64,000 nt of DNA. Source: UBA9732 sp045116915 (GTDB lineage: Bacteria > Spirochaetota > Spirochaetia > Sphaerochaetales > Sphaerochaetaceae). Shown piece by piece: positions 55,424 through 63,066 of this stretch. Positions within the stretch are counted from its first letter, which is position 1. Each line of letters begins with the position of its first letter. The stretch covers positions 1 to 64,000 of the forward strand of contig JBGUMQ010000035.1 of the NCBI GenBank assembly GCA_045116915.1. The letters are read 5' to 3'. The translations under genes were made by a program, and so were the position numbers. The notes under the pieces are model-generated. The model saw only the letters and a program-made list of their open reading frames with translations, was not told the origin of the DNA and searched no databases.

Positions 55424-56458
55424 ATGCCAATGAAATATGTGACTTTCGGTGAGATCATGCTCAGGCTCAAATCACCCGGGAACGAGAGGTTCTTCCAGTC
55501 TCCGGTCCTGGAGGCCACCTTCGGTGGCGGAGAGGCCAATGTGGCTGTCTCCCTGGCTACATTCGGGGAGGACGCGGTCTTTGTCACCTCTCTACCGAAC
55601 AACGCCATCGGCGAGGCCGCTCTTGCAGAGCTCAGGAAGCATGGTGTCGATACTAAATACATCAATATGACCGGAAACGGAAGAGTAGGTATCTATTATC
55701 TGGAGACCGGTGCGAACCAAAGGCCCAGCCTTGTCGTGTACGACAGGGAGGCCAGTGCCGTTGCATTGTCCAAGCCTTCCGACTATGACTTCAAGGCTGT
55801 GATGGAAGGCGCCTCATGGTTCCACATCACCGGAATCACCCCTGCGGTCAGCCAGAGCTGTGCCGACTGCGCCCTGGATGCCATGAAAGCCGCCAAGGCC
55901 GCCGGTGCCACGGTTTCCATCGACCTGAACTACAGGAAGAAGCTGTGGAAGTACGGCAAGAGCGCCCCCGAAGTCATGAGGGAGCTCACAAAACACGCGG
56001 ATGTCGTCATCGCCAACGAGGAGGACATCCAGAAGTGCCTCGGGATCGCGTTCGACCAGGATGTCACGTCGGGAAAGCTCGACAAGGAGGCCTACAGGAT
56101 CCTCACTGACAAGGTCAAGCAGCAGTTCCCGAACGTGAAGCAGGTCGCCGTGACGCTGCGCGAGTCCAGGAGCGCCGACCACAACGGGTGGTCCGCGGCC
56201 CTGAACGGAAAGACAGGCTTCTATCTTTCGCGCCACTACGAGATCACGGACATCGTCGACCGCGTGGGCGGAGGCGACAGCTTCTCCGCAGGCATCATAT
56301 ACGGTCTTTCGCAGTGTGAGAGCGAGGAATACGCACTGAACTTCGCGGTCGCCGCATCGGCGTTGAAGCATACCATTCCTGGAGACTTCAACCTGACCAG
56401 GAAGAGCGAGGTCGAATCGCTCTGCAAGGGTGACGGCTCCGGCCGCGTACAGAGATGA
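55424..56458 (+). CDS. kdgK: 2-dehydro-3-deoxygluconokinase (PfkB family)
   Basis: 344 residues. MPMKYVTFGEIMLRLKSPGN, FGGGEANVAVSLATFGEDAV (substrate lid), SIDLNYRKKLWKYGKSAPEV and the phosphate/anion-hole motif VGGGDSFSAGIIYGL. The Ala of canonical GAGDS is Gly here. It phosphorylates KDG to KDPG, feeding KdgA encoded next. GGAGG precedes the ATG and 12 nt separate it from kdgA. Confidence 0.9.
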   Translation: MPMKYVTFGEIMLRLKSPGNERFFQSPVLEATFGGGEANVAVSLATFGEDAVFVTSLPNNAIGEAALAELRKHGVDTKYINMTGNGRVGIYYLETGANQRPSLVVYDREASAVALSKPSDYDFKAVMEGASWFHITGITPAVSQSCADCALDAMKAAKAAGATVSIDLNYRKKLWKYGKSAPEVMRELTKHADVVIANEEDIQKCLGIAFDQDVTSGKLDKEAYRILTDKVKQQFPNVKQVAVTLRESRSADHNGWSAALNGKTGFYLSRHYEITDIVDRVGGGDSFSAGIIYGLSQCESEEYALNFAVAASALKHTIPGDFNLTRKSEVESLCKGDGSGRVQR

Positions 56459-56470
56459 CGGGAGGAAAGG

Positions 56471-57112
56471 ATGTCCGAATATAATGAGAAACTCAACAAG
56501 GTCATAGAGGGTGTCGGAGTCGTTCCGGTCATCGCGCTCAACGATGTGAAGAACGCCGTTCCGCTTGCCAAGGCCCTTCTTGCCGGTGGGATACCGTGCA
56601 TCGAAGTCACCTTCAGGACGACTGCCGCCGAGGATGCCATCAAGGCTATCCACGAGCAGGTCCCGGAGATGTATCTCGGTGCCGGAACTGTAATTACAAT
56701 TGCCCAGGCCGAGAAAGCCATCGCCGCCGGCGCAAGATTCATCGTCTCCCCGGGCCTTGACGAGAACATCGTCAGATGGTGTCAGGAACGCGATATCGCG
56801 GTCTTCCCCGGCGTCTGCACGGCAACCGAGGTTCAGAAGGCGGTATGCCTGGGTCTCTCCACGCTGAAGTTCTTCCCGGCCGAGGCCGCCGGCGGAGTCG
56901 ACATGATAAAGAACCTCTGCGGCCCGTTCCCGAACGTCAGGTTCATGACCACGGGAGGGATCAGCATGGCCAACATCGACCGGTATGCCTCATGCAAGCA
57001 CGTCGTGGCCGTCGGTGGATCGTGGATGGCCAAGGCCGATGCCATCGATGCCGGCAAATGGGATGAGATAACAGCCAAGTGTGCCGAGGCCGTCAAGGCC
57101 ATGAAGCGCTGA
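56471..57112 (+). CDS. kdgA: KDPG (2-dehydro-3-deoxyphosphogluconate) aldolase
   Basis: 213 residues. VVPVIALNDVKNAVPLAKAL, IEVTFRTTAAEDAIKAI with catalytic Glu, LGAGTVITIAQAEKAIAAGA, FIVSPGLDENIV and Schiff-base Lys in LKFFPAEAAGG. A small class I aldolase that splits KDPG into pyruvate and glyceraldehyde 3-phosphate, ending the uronate pathway. Ribosome site GGAGGAAAGG; 13 nt to kduD. Confidence 0.95.
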   Translation: MSEYNEKLNKVIEGVGVVPVIALNDVKNAVPLAKALLAGGIPCIEVTFRTTAAEDAIKAIHEQVPEMYLGAGTVITIAQAEKAIAAGARFIVSPGLDENIVRWCQERDIAVFPGVCTATEVQKAVCLGLSTLKFFPAEAAGGVDMIKNLCGPFPNVRFMTTGGISMANIDRYASCKHVVAVGGSWMAKADAIDAGKWDEITAKCAEAVKAMKR

Positions 57113-57125
57113 AAGGAGTATGGAT

Positions 57126-57932
57126 ATGGGAATGACGGATAAATTCAGTCTTGAGGGAAAGCTCGCCTGGGTCACCGGAGCTTCATACGGAATCGGATAT
57201 GCGATCGCGCTCTGCTATGCGAAGGCAGGTGCCAAGGTCGCATTCAACTGCAGACATCAGGAGGGTCTGGACAAGGCCCTGGCGAACTACGCCGCCGACG
57301 GGGCACCCGGAGTGCGCGGCTATATCTGCGATGTCACCGACGAGGCTCAGGTCGCCTCGACGCTGAAGGAGATCGAGAAGGATTTCGGACAGAGCGTCGA
57401 CATCCTGGTCAACAACGCCGGAATCATCAAGAGGATCCCCATGACTGAAATGTCGGCCGAGGATTTCAGGCAGGTCATTGACATCGACCTCACCGCCGCG
57501 TTCATCGTCTCCAAGGCCGTGCTCCCCGCGATGATGGAGAAGAGGAAGGGCAAGATCATAAACATCTGCTCCATGATGAGCGAGCTGGGACGCGAGACCG
57601 TCAGCGCATACGCCGCGGCCAAGGGTGGCCTGAAGATGCTGACACGCAACATCTGCTCGGAGTACGGGAAATACAACATCCAGTGCAACGGACTGGGGCC
57701 CGGATACATCGCCACGCCGCAGACCGCACCCCTGAGGGAGAGGCAGCCCGACGGGTCAAGGCATCCGTTCGACAGCTTCATTGTCGCCAAGACGCCCGCC
57801 GAGAGATGGGGAACGACGGAGGACCTCCAGGGACCGGCGCTGTTCCTGGCCTCGGATGCGAGCGATTTCGTCAACGGTCAGATACTGTATGTGGACGGAG
57901 GAATCCTTGCCTACATCGGCAGGCAGCCCTGA
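57126..57932 (+). CDS. kduD: 2-dehydro-3-deoxy-D-gluconate 5-dehydrogenase (KduD)
   Basis: 268 residues from ATG 57126, the start spaced 7 nt from AAGGAG; ATG 57120 is too close to it. Short-chain dehydrogenase: TGASYGIGYAIAL cofactor loop, NNAGIIKR, catalytic Ser in NICSMMSELG and YAAAK (Y-x-x-x-K). The long QPDGSRHPFDSFIVAKTPAE insertion is typical of KduD. It reduces 2,5-diketo-3-deoxygluconate to KDG, following KduI in unsaturated uronate breakdown. Confidence 0.9.
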   Translation: MGMTDKFSLEGKLAWVTGASYGIGYAIALCYAKAGAKVAFNCRHQEGLDKALANYAADGAPGVRGYICDVTDEAQVASTLKEIEKDFGQSVDILVNNAGIIKRIPMTEMSAEDFRQVIDIDLTAAFIVSKAVLPAMMEKRKGKIINICSMMSELGRETVSAYAAAKGGLKMLTRNICSEYGKYNIQCNGLGPGYIATPQTAPLRERQPDGSRHPFDSFIVAKTPAERWGTTEDLQGPALFLASDASDFVNGQILYVDGGILAYIGRQP

Positions 57933-57956
57933 GCCTGAAGGTCGGGGGAACATCGT

Positions 57957-57991
57957 GGGCCTGCTCCCGGATCATTCTCCGGAGTAGGCCC
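57957..57991. terminator. Hairpin terminating kduD, overlapping the convergent gene's 3' end
   Basis: GGGCCTGCTCCCGGA (57957-57971) pairs with TCCGGAGTAGGCCC (57978-57991) apart from one wobble and one bulged base. It overlaps the last codons of the minus-strand isomerase. T tracts are poor on both sides. Confidence 0.5.
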
Positions 57992-58850
57992 GTTCTATGT
58001 ATCCAAGACTTTCACGGAGGGTTTCCGTATTGAAATTCTCCAGCGTCATGGGTACGTTGTCGACCTTGTATTTCTTATAGATGCCGAAGATCGTCTTCCA
58101 CGGCATGAGGCCTTCGCCGATGGCGATGTTGCCTTTTTTGACGGGGCCGGTTGCGTAGGGGTAGTTGGGCATGGAATCGGCCCAGACGAAATCCTTCAGG
58201 TGCATGGCGCGGATATACGGTGCCAGCATGGCGACGGCCTCGTCATACCAGCTGTGGAAGTCGTCTACCCCCTTGATGGGCATGATGTTGACAGCATCGA
58301 ATAGGCAGCGCAGGTTGGGCGACCTGAAGGTCTCCATGACACGGAACATGCGCTCGGGTGTGTCGACGGTGTTCTTGTCGGCGACGGCCTCGATCGCCAT
58401 GACGACGTTGTTTTTCACGGCCTTGTTCAACAGCCGTTCCACTATTTTCAGGAATCGGGCCCAGTTCTTCTCCGTCCAGGTCTCCTCGCAGCGGATGTTC
58501 CGGGGATCGAGGGAACCGGTTTCCGTGGCCACCAGGCCAGCTCCCAGGCTGTTGGCCACCTCGATGCCGTTCTCGAATTTGGAGAGCTCGGACTCCAGGA
58601 CATCGGGGTCCGGATGTACGGGATTGATGTAGCATCCGAGGATGGCGACCCGGATGCCGTGTCCGGCCAGGTCGTGCCGGACGGATGAGGCCCATTCCTG
58701 TGTGAGCGGTCTGGGGGCATCGTCCAGAGCCTTGTAGGGGGCGAAATGCAGGCAGGCGTTTTCGCGGAAGGAAGAAGCCAGTTCGGCGATTTCCCGCGCG
58801 CATCCGAATTTCCGTCCGAAGTCGTGTGTTCTGAATCCAAGGTCCAACAT
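57972..58850 (-). CDS. Sugar phosphate isomerase/epimerase-type TIM barrel protein
   Basis: 292 residues, xylose-isomerase-like (AP endonuclease 2) barrel. LDLGFRTHDFGRKFGCAREI, VATETGSLDPRN, VMAIEAVADKNTVDTPERMF (metal Glu), LRCLFDAVNIMP (metal Asp), IRAMHLKDFVWAD (metal His/Asp) and TLENFNTETLRESLGYI (last Glu) give a full metal site. Such enzymes isomerise or epimerise sugars or sugar acids. It is divergent from kduI, sharing its intergenic region, so likely acts in the same uronate network. Promoter TTGCAA-N18-TATTCT (58886-58857) places +1 at or next to ATG 58850: a leaderless gene candidate. Confidence 0.75.
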   Translation of the reverse strand: MLDLGFRTHDFGRKFGCAREIAELASSFRENACLHFAPYKALDDAPRPLTQEWASSVRHDLAGHGIRVAILGCYINPVHPDPDVLESELSKFENGIEVANSLGAGLVATETGSLDPRNIRCEETWTEKNWARFLKIVERLLNKAVKNNVVMAIEAVADKNTVDTPERMFRVMETFRSPNLRCLFDAVNIMPIKGVDDFHSWYDEAVAMLAPYIRAMHLKDFVWADSMPNYPYATGPVKKGNIAIGEGLMPWKTIFGIYKKYKVDNVPMTLENFNTETLRESLGYIERAYSGE

Positions 58851-58968
58851 GGGTTCAGAATATCCCGCAAATGGTCGTTATTGCAAACAAATTGTGCGGT
58901 TTTGGACATTGAGCGCGCGCGGGGCGCGTGGTAAGTTTGAGGCATAACGGAATAATAGGAGTATGGAT

Positions 58969-59811
58969 ATGGATATCAGATATTCGACAGGCAAGGAGCC
59001 TTTCAAGAGGATGACAACGGAGGAACTCAGACAGGAGTTCCTGATCACGGACATGTTCAGGGCCGACGACATCAGTGCCGTCTATTCGCATGTGGACAGG
59101 ATCGTGACCATGGGCGCGATGCCGGTGAGGGAGGAGGTCGCCCTGGACAGGAACATCGATCCGTGGAAGAACTTCGGAGTCACCTACGTTCTTGAGAGAC
59201 GTGAGCTGGGAACCATCAACATCGGCGGACCCGGACGCGTGGTCGCCGACGGAACAGAGTACAGGATGAACCACTGGGACGGACTCTATCTTCCGATGGG
59301 AACCAAGGATGTGAAGTTCGCTTCGGATGATCCGGAGAATCCCGCGAGGTTCTTCATCTGCACCACGCCCGCCCATACACCCAAGCCCGCCACCCATGTC
59401 CCGTATGAGAAGGCCATCCACAAGCATCTGGGCTCACAGGCGACCAGCAACGAGAGGACGATCAACCAGTACCTGCATCCGGATGTCCTGGATACATGCC
59501 AGCTCTCCATGGGACTGACCCATCTTGAGGACGGATCGGTCTGGAACACGATGCCGATGCACACACATGAGAGAAGGATGGAGGTCTATTTCTATTTCGA
59601 CATCCCCGAGGACAACGTGGTGTTCCACTTCATGGGCGAGCCTGACCAGACCCGCCACATCGTCATGCACAACTACGAGGCCGTGATCAACCCCTCGTGG
59701 TCGGTCCATGCCGGATGCGGAACAAGCAACTATACGTTCATCTGGGCCATGTGCGGTGAGAACAGGGCCTACGACGATCAGGACTGGATAAAGACCGAGG
59801 AGATCGGGTAA
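58969..59811 (+). CDS. kduI: 4-deoxy-L-threo-5-hexosulose-uronate ketol-isomerase (KduI)
   Basis: 280 residues from ATG 58969; AGGAG is 7 nt upstream, while ATG 58963 is 1 nt from it, and MDIRYS matches the usual MDVR-S start. Cupin-fold zinc isomerase: EELRQEFLITDMF, DGLYLPMGTKDVKF, MPMHTHERRMEVYFYFDIPE (metal His/His/Glu) and NPSWSVHAGCGTSNYTFIWA (last His). It converts 5-keto-4-deoxyuronate, released by the GH105 domain, to the KduD substrate. Confidence 0.95.
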   Translation: MDIRYSTGKEPFKRMTTEELRQEFLITDMFRADDISAVYSHVDRIVTMGAMPVREEVALDRNIDPWKNFGVTYVLERRELGTINIGGPGRVVADGTEYRMNHWDGLYLPMGTKDVKFASDDPENPARFFICTTPAHTPKPATHVPYEKAIHKHLGSQATSNERTINQYLHPDVLDTCQLSMGLTHLEDGSVWNTMPMHTHERRMEVYFYFDIPEDNVVFHFMGEPDQTRHIVMHNYEAVINPSWSVHAGCGTSNYTFIWAMCGENRAYDDQDWIKTEEIG

Positions 59812-59843
59812 GACCCGCCGGGCAACGGTCGGAGAATAAGGAA

Positions 59844-59936
59844 AACTGATATATCACAACCGACAGAACATGCGACGAACGCGATAAATTGAGATAGTGA
59901 AGAATTTTTTTTCTTTTTCCAACTAATATATCAGTT
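59844..59936 (+). promoter_or_regulatory. Pair of palindromic operator-like boxes before uxaE
   Basis: AACTGATATATCA (59844-59856) and AACTAATATATCAGTT (59921-59936). The second is a near-perfect 16-bp palindrome, and the 11 bases AACTGATATAT recur in it as reverse complement. Centres are 77 bp apart. The second box overlaps the -35 of the uxaE promoter, as a repressor site would. A GntR-, LacI- or KdgR-type regulator could bind, but none is encoded adjacent. Confidence 0.55.
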
Positions 59937-59963
59937 GCATTTTGACGGTTATCGTACTAACAT
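59935..59963 (+). promoter_or_regulatory. uxaE promoter
   Basis: TTGCAT (59935-59940), 17-nt spacer, TAACAT (59958-59963), preceded by a T-rich UP-like stretch (59905-59920). The leader is about 16 nt and contains AGGAGG (59970-59975). Confidence 0.6.
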
Positions 59964-59985
59964 TGGGACAGGAGGAACTTCCAGT

Positions 59986-61446
59986 ATGTTCAAGACGACA
60001 GACGGACGTGTTTTCGACGTCTACAAGGATTCGGTCCATGACGACCTCTTCATGGTCGCCGCCGAAGACCGTGATTATTTCGTTGCGGATCCCGCCCTGG
60101 GATTCGAAGGTGAGGAGATCGAGGCAGGATGTGAGGTCTGCAAACTGAGGAAATGGGTCCTGGCTCCGCTCACACACGCGAATGCGGAGAAGATGCGTGC
60201 CCTCTATCCGTTCACAGCTCCGTCGAGGGTCCTGGACCGCGACAAGACCATGGGAGTCGGGGACAGGCTCGGAATCGCGACCGACGGTCACCTCAGGGTC
60301 TTCAAGGAGTACAGCCAGATCACTCCGATCCTCTCCCAACAGTCAATCCGCGAGCTGAACCTGACCAACAGGACATTCGCCGATGTCATCGACAGCGCAT
60401 CGTTCGCTGTCTTCCGCTGCGGCTACACCGGTGGCTGGGGTGCCGACGGTGACCACGTCAAGACGGCGTCGGAAGTCAGCTATGCCATTGAGAGCGGATG
60501 CACCATGATCACACTCGACTGTAGCGAGCAGATCGACAACACCATCGACGGTCTTTCAAAGGCCGAGGTCGATGCCAAATATGTCAAGAACGATGAGCTC
60601 GAGGCTATCTACCTCAACAAGAGCTTCGATGTCGGAGAGGGAGTGACGATCTCATTCGACGAGGAACTGTACAAAAGAACCGTCCTCATCTACTGCGAGG
60701 CCATCGAACATGCGACAGACATCTTCTTCAACCTTGTCGCAAAGGACGGCAGGCAGGTCGCCGATTTCGAGGTCTCCATCGACGAGACCATGACGCCGAC
60801 CCTGCCGGCGCAGCACTTCTTCGTCGCCAACGAGCTGACAAGAAGGGGAGTCCGTGTCTCGACCGTCGCACCGAGATTCTGCGGCGAGTTCCAGAAGGGA
60901 ATCGACTACATAGGGAATCTGGACCAGTTCGCCGCGGAGATGAAGATCCATGCGGCCATCTCAAGGCATTTCGGCTACAAGATCTCCATCCACAGCGGTT
61001 CGGACAAGTTCTCCATCTTCCCGGCGGCGGGAAAGGAGACCAGGGGCAAGTTCCACCTCAAGACAGCCGGAACCAACTGGCTGGAAGCCATGAAGCTCGT
61101 GGCCATGAAGGACCCCGGTCTGTACAGGGAGGTCCACAAGTTCGCACTGACGGCTTTCAAGGCCGCTACCGCCTACTACCACGTGACCACCGACCTCACA
61201 CGCATCCCGGATGTGGATACGGTCAGGGATGAGGACCTTCCGCTCCTGTTCGGCAACAACGACTCCAGGCAGCTGATCCACATAACCTACGGTCTGATCC
61301 TGAACGAGAAGAATCCGGACGGAAGCCTCAGGTTCCGTGACAGGCTCTACGGTCTTTGGAGGAAGTACAGGGACGATTATTCAGAGCTCCTGTTCAAGCA
61401 CATAGGACATCACGCAAGCGCGATCCTGATGGAGGAATCAAGATGA
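59986..61446 (+). CDS. uxaE: Tagaturonate epimerase
   Basis: 486 residues from ATG 59986 (AGGAGG 10 nt upstream; a TTG at 59935 is the promoter -35). The UxaE family described in Thermotoga has this length and the segments LDRDKTMGVGDRLGIATDGH, GYTGGWGADGDHVKTASEV, TVAPRFCGEFQKGIDYIGNL and FGYKISIHSGSDKFSIFPAA. It epimerises D-tagaturonate to D-fructuronate, bypassing altronate, and its product goes to the reductase encoded next. The uxuB-like start overlaps the stop by 4 nt. Uronate isomerase UxaC is not in the window. Confidence 0.88.
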   Translation: MFKTTDGRVFDVYKDSVHDDLFMVAAEDRDYFVADPALGFEGEEIEAGCEVCKLRKWVLAPLTHANAEKMRALYPFTAPSRVLDRDKTMGVGDRLGIATDGHLRVFKEYSQITPILSQQSIRELNLTNRTFADVIDSASFAVFRCGYTGGWGADGDHVKTASEVSYAIESGCTMITLDCSEQIDNTIDGLSKAEVDAKYVKNDELEAIYLNKSFDVGEGVTISFDEELYKRTVLIYCEAIEHATDIFFNLVAKDGRQVADFEVSIDETMTPTLPAQHFFVANELTRRGVRVSTVAPRFCGEFQKGIDYIGNLDQFAAEMKIHAAISRHFGYKISIHSGSDKFSIFPAAGKETRGKFHLKTAGTNWLEAMKLVAMKDPGLYREVHKFALTAFKAATAYYHVTTDLTRIPDVDTVRDEDLPLLFGNNDSRQLIHITYGLILNEKNPDGSLRFRDRLYGLWRKYRDDYSELLFKHIGHHASAILMEESR

Positions 61447-63041
61447 GGCTGGATCTGAAGGGCATCGCGGATGCCTCTTCCCGGCAGCAGTGGCTCGACG
61501 CGGGCTACAGGCTTCCCGGGTACGATATCGAAATGATGAGGGAGAACACCCTCAAGGCTCCGAAATGGGTCCATTTCGGCGGCGGCAACATCTTCCGCAT
61601 CTTCCTTGCGGCCAGGATGCAGGATCTTCTGGACAAGGGCCTGGCCGACAGCGGGATCATTGTCGGAGAGGGATTCGACCCCGAGGTCGTGGAGAAGGGC
61701 TATGCCCCGTACGACAACCTGAACATCAACGTCACGCTCAAGGCTGACGGTACCATGGACAAGGAAGTCTGCGCCTCCGTGGCTGATGCCATCGTCTGCA
61801 GCACGCAGAGACCCGACGACTGGAAGAGGTTCGTGGACATATTCACCAACCCCTCGCTCCAGATGGTCAGCTTCACGATCACGGAGAAGGGCTATGCCAC
61901 ATCTCCGTCCTACGTGCAGGAGGACATCCTCAGAGGTCCGGAGAAGTGCACAACCATATGCTGCATGGTCGTATCGCTCCTGAACGAGCGTTTCAAGGCC
62001 GGAGCCTTCCCCGTGGCGGTCGTCAGCATGGACAACTGCTCGCAGAACGGACTCAAGCTCTTCACCGGAGTCTCCACCATCGCCGGAAGATGGGCCCAGA
62101 TGGGCATGGTATCGCAGGAATTCGTGGACTGGCTCTGCGATGAGAGCAAAGTCAGCTTCCCGTGGTCGATGATCGACAAGATCACACCCAGGCCCGATCC
62201 GACGGTCGCCAAGGTCATCGCCGGCGACGGAGTGGAGGACATGGATGTCATCGTCACCGCCAGAAGGTCCTATGTGGCGGCCTTCGTCAACTCCGAGGAG
62301 TGCGAATACCTGGTCGTCGAGGACAAGTTCCCCAACGGAAGGCCCGCTTTGGACAAGGCCGGCGTCTACTTCACCGACCGCGACACCGTGACCAAAGTCG
62401 AGCGCATGAAGGTCTGCACGTGTCTGAACCCGCTGCACACCGCCATGAGCGTCATGGGATGCCTTCTGGGCTACACCAGGATCTGCGACGAGATGAAGGA
62501 CGAGGACATCGTGGCCTACATAAAGAGACTCGGCTATGTCGAGGGACTTCCGGTCGTCACGGACCCCGGGATCCTCTCACCCAGGTCTTTCATCGACGAT
62601 GTCGTGTACAAGAGGCTTCCCAACCCGTTCATGCCCGACACACCGCAGAGGATCGCCACGGACACAAGCCAGAAGCTCGCCATCCGCTTCGGCGAGACCG
62701 TCAAGGAATACATCAGGACCGGTCTGGACCTCTCGTCACTGAAGGTCATCCCCGTCGTGCTGGCATCATGGATCCGCTACCTTCTTGCCGTGGACGACAA
62801 CGGACAGCCCTTCGAACTCAGCCCGGATCCGCTTGCACAGTCCGCACATGCCGATATCGAGGACCTGGAGTTCGGAAAGCCCCTGAGGGGAGGCGAGCTC
62901 GACAGGATCCTCTCCAGGGAGGACATATGGGGCTACAATGTCCTTCAGTCACCGCTCAAGGATGCGGTCGTCAGGGCGTTCGAAAGCATGAACACAGGTT
63001 GCGGTGCGGTGCGCAGGACACTGCATGCGACAGTAAGTTGA
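61443..63041 (+). CDS. uxuB: Fructuronate reductase-like (mannitol dehydrogenase family)
   Basis: 532 residues from ATG 61443, with GGAGG 7-11 nt upstream and ATGA overlap with uxaE. KWVHFGGGNIFRIFLAARMQ is the NAD-binding start; the catalytic K and N-x-x-H are in VERMKVCTCLNPLHTAMSVM. Polyol-specific long-chain dehydrogenase family, which includes UxuB, UxaB and MtlD. Following UxaE, fructuronate to mannonate is the expected reaction; tagaturonate reduction is an alternative. UxuA (mannonate dehydratase) is not seen here. Confidence 0.85.
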   Translation: MRLDLKGIADASSRQQWLDAGYRLPGYDIEMMRENTLKAPKWVHFGGGNIFRIFLAARMQDLLDKGLADSGIIVGEGFDPEVVEKGYAPYDNLNINVTLKADGTMDKEVCASVADAIVCSTQRPDDWKRFVDIFTNPSLQMVSFTITEKGYATSPSYVQEDILRGPEKCTTICCMVVSLLNERFKAGAFPVAVVSMDNCSQNGLKLFTGVSTIAGRWAQMGMVSQEFVDWLCDESKVSFPWSMIDKITPRPDPTVAKVIAGDGVEDMDVIVTARRSYVAAFVNSEECEYLVVEDKFPNGRPALDKAGVYFTDRDTVTKVERMKVCTCLNPLHTAMSVMGCLLGYTRICDEMKDEDIVAYIKRLGYVEGLPVVTDPGILSPRSFIDDVVYKRLPNPFMPDTPQRIATDTSQKLAIRFGETVKEYIRTGLDLSSLKVIPVVLASWIRYLLAVDDNGQPFELSPDPLAQSAHADIEDLEFGKPLRGGELDRILSREDIWGYNVLQSPLKDAVVRAFESMNTGCGAVRRTLHATVS

Positions 63042-63066
63042 ATCATCGGAATACAAGGAGTTCATG

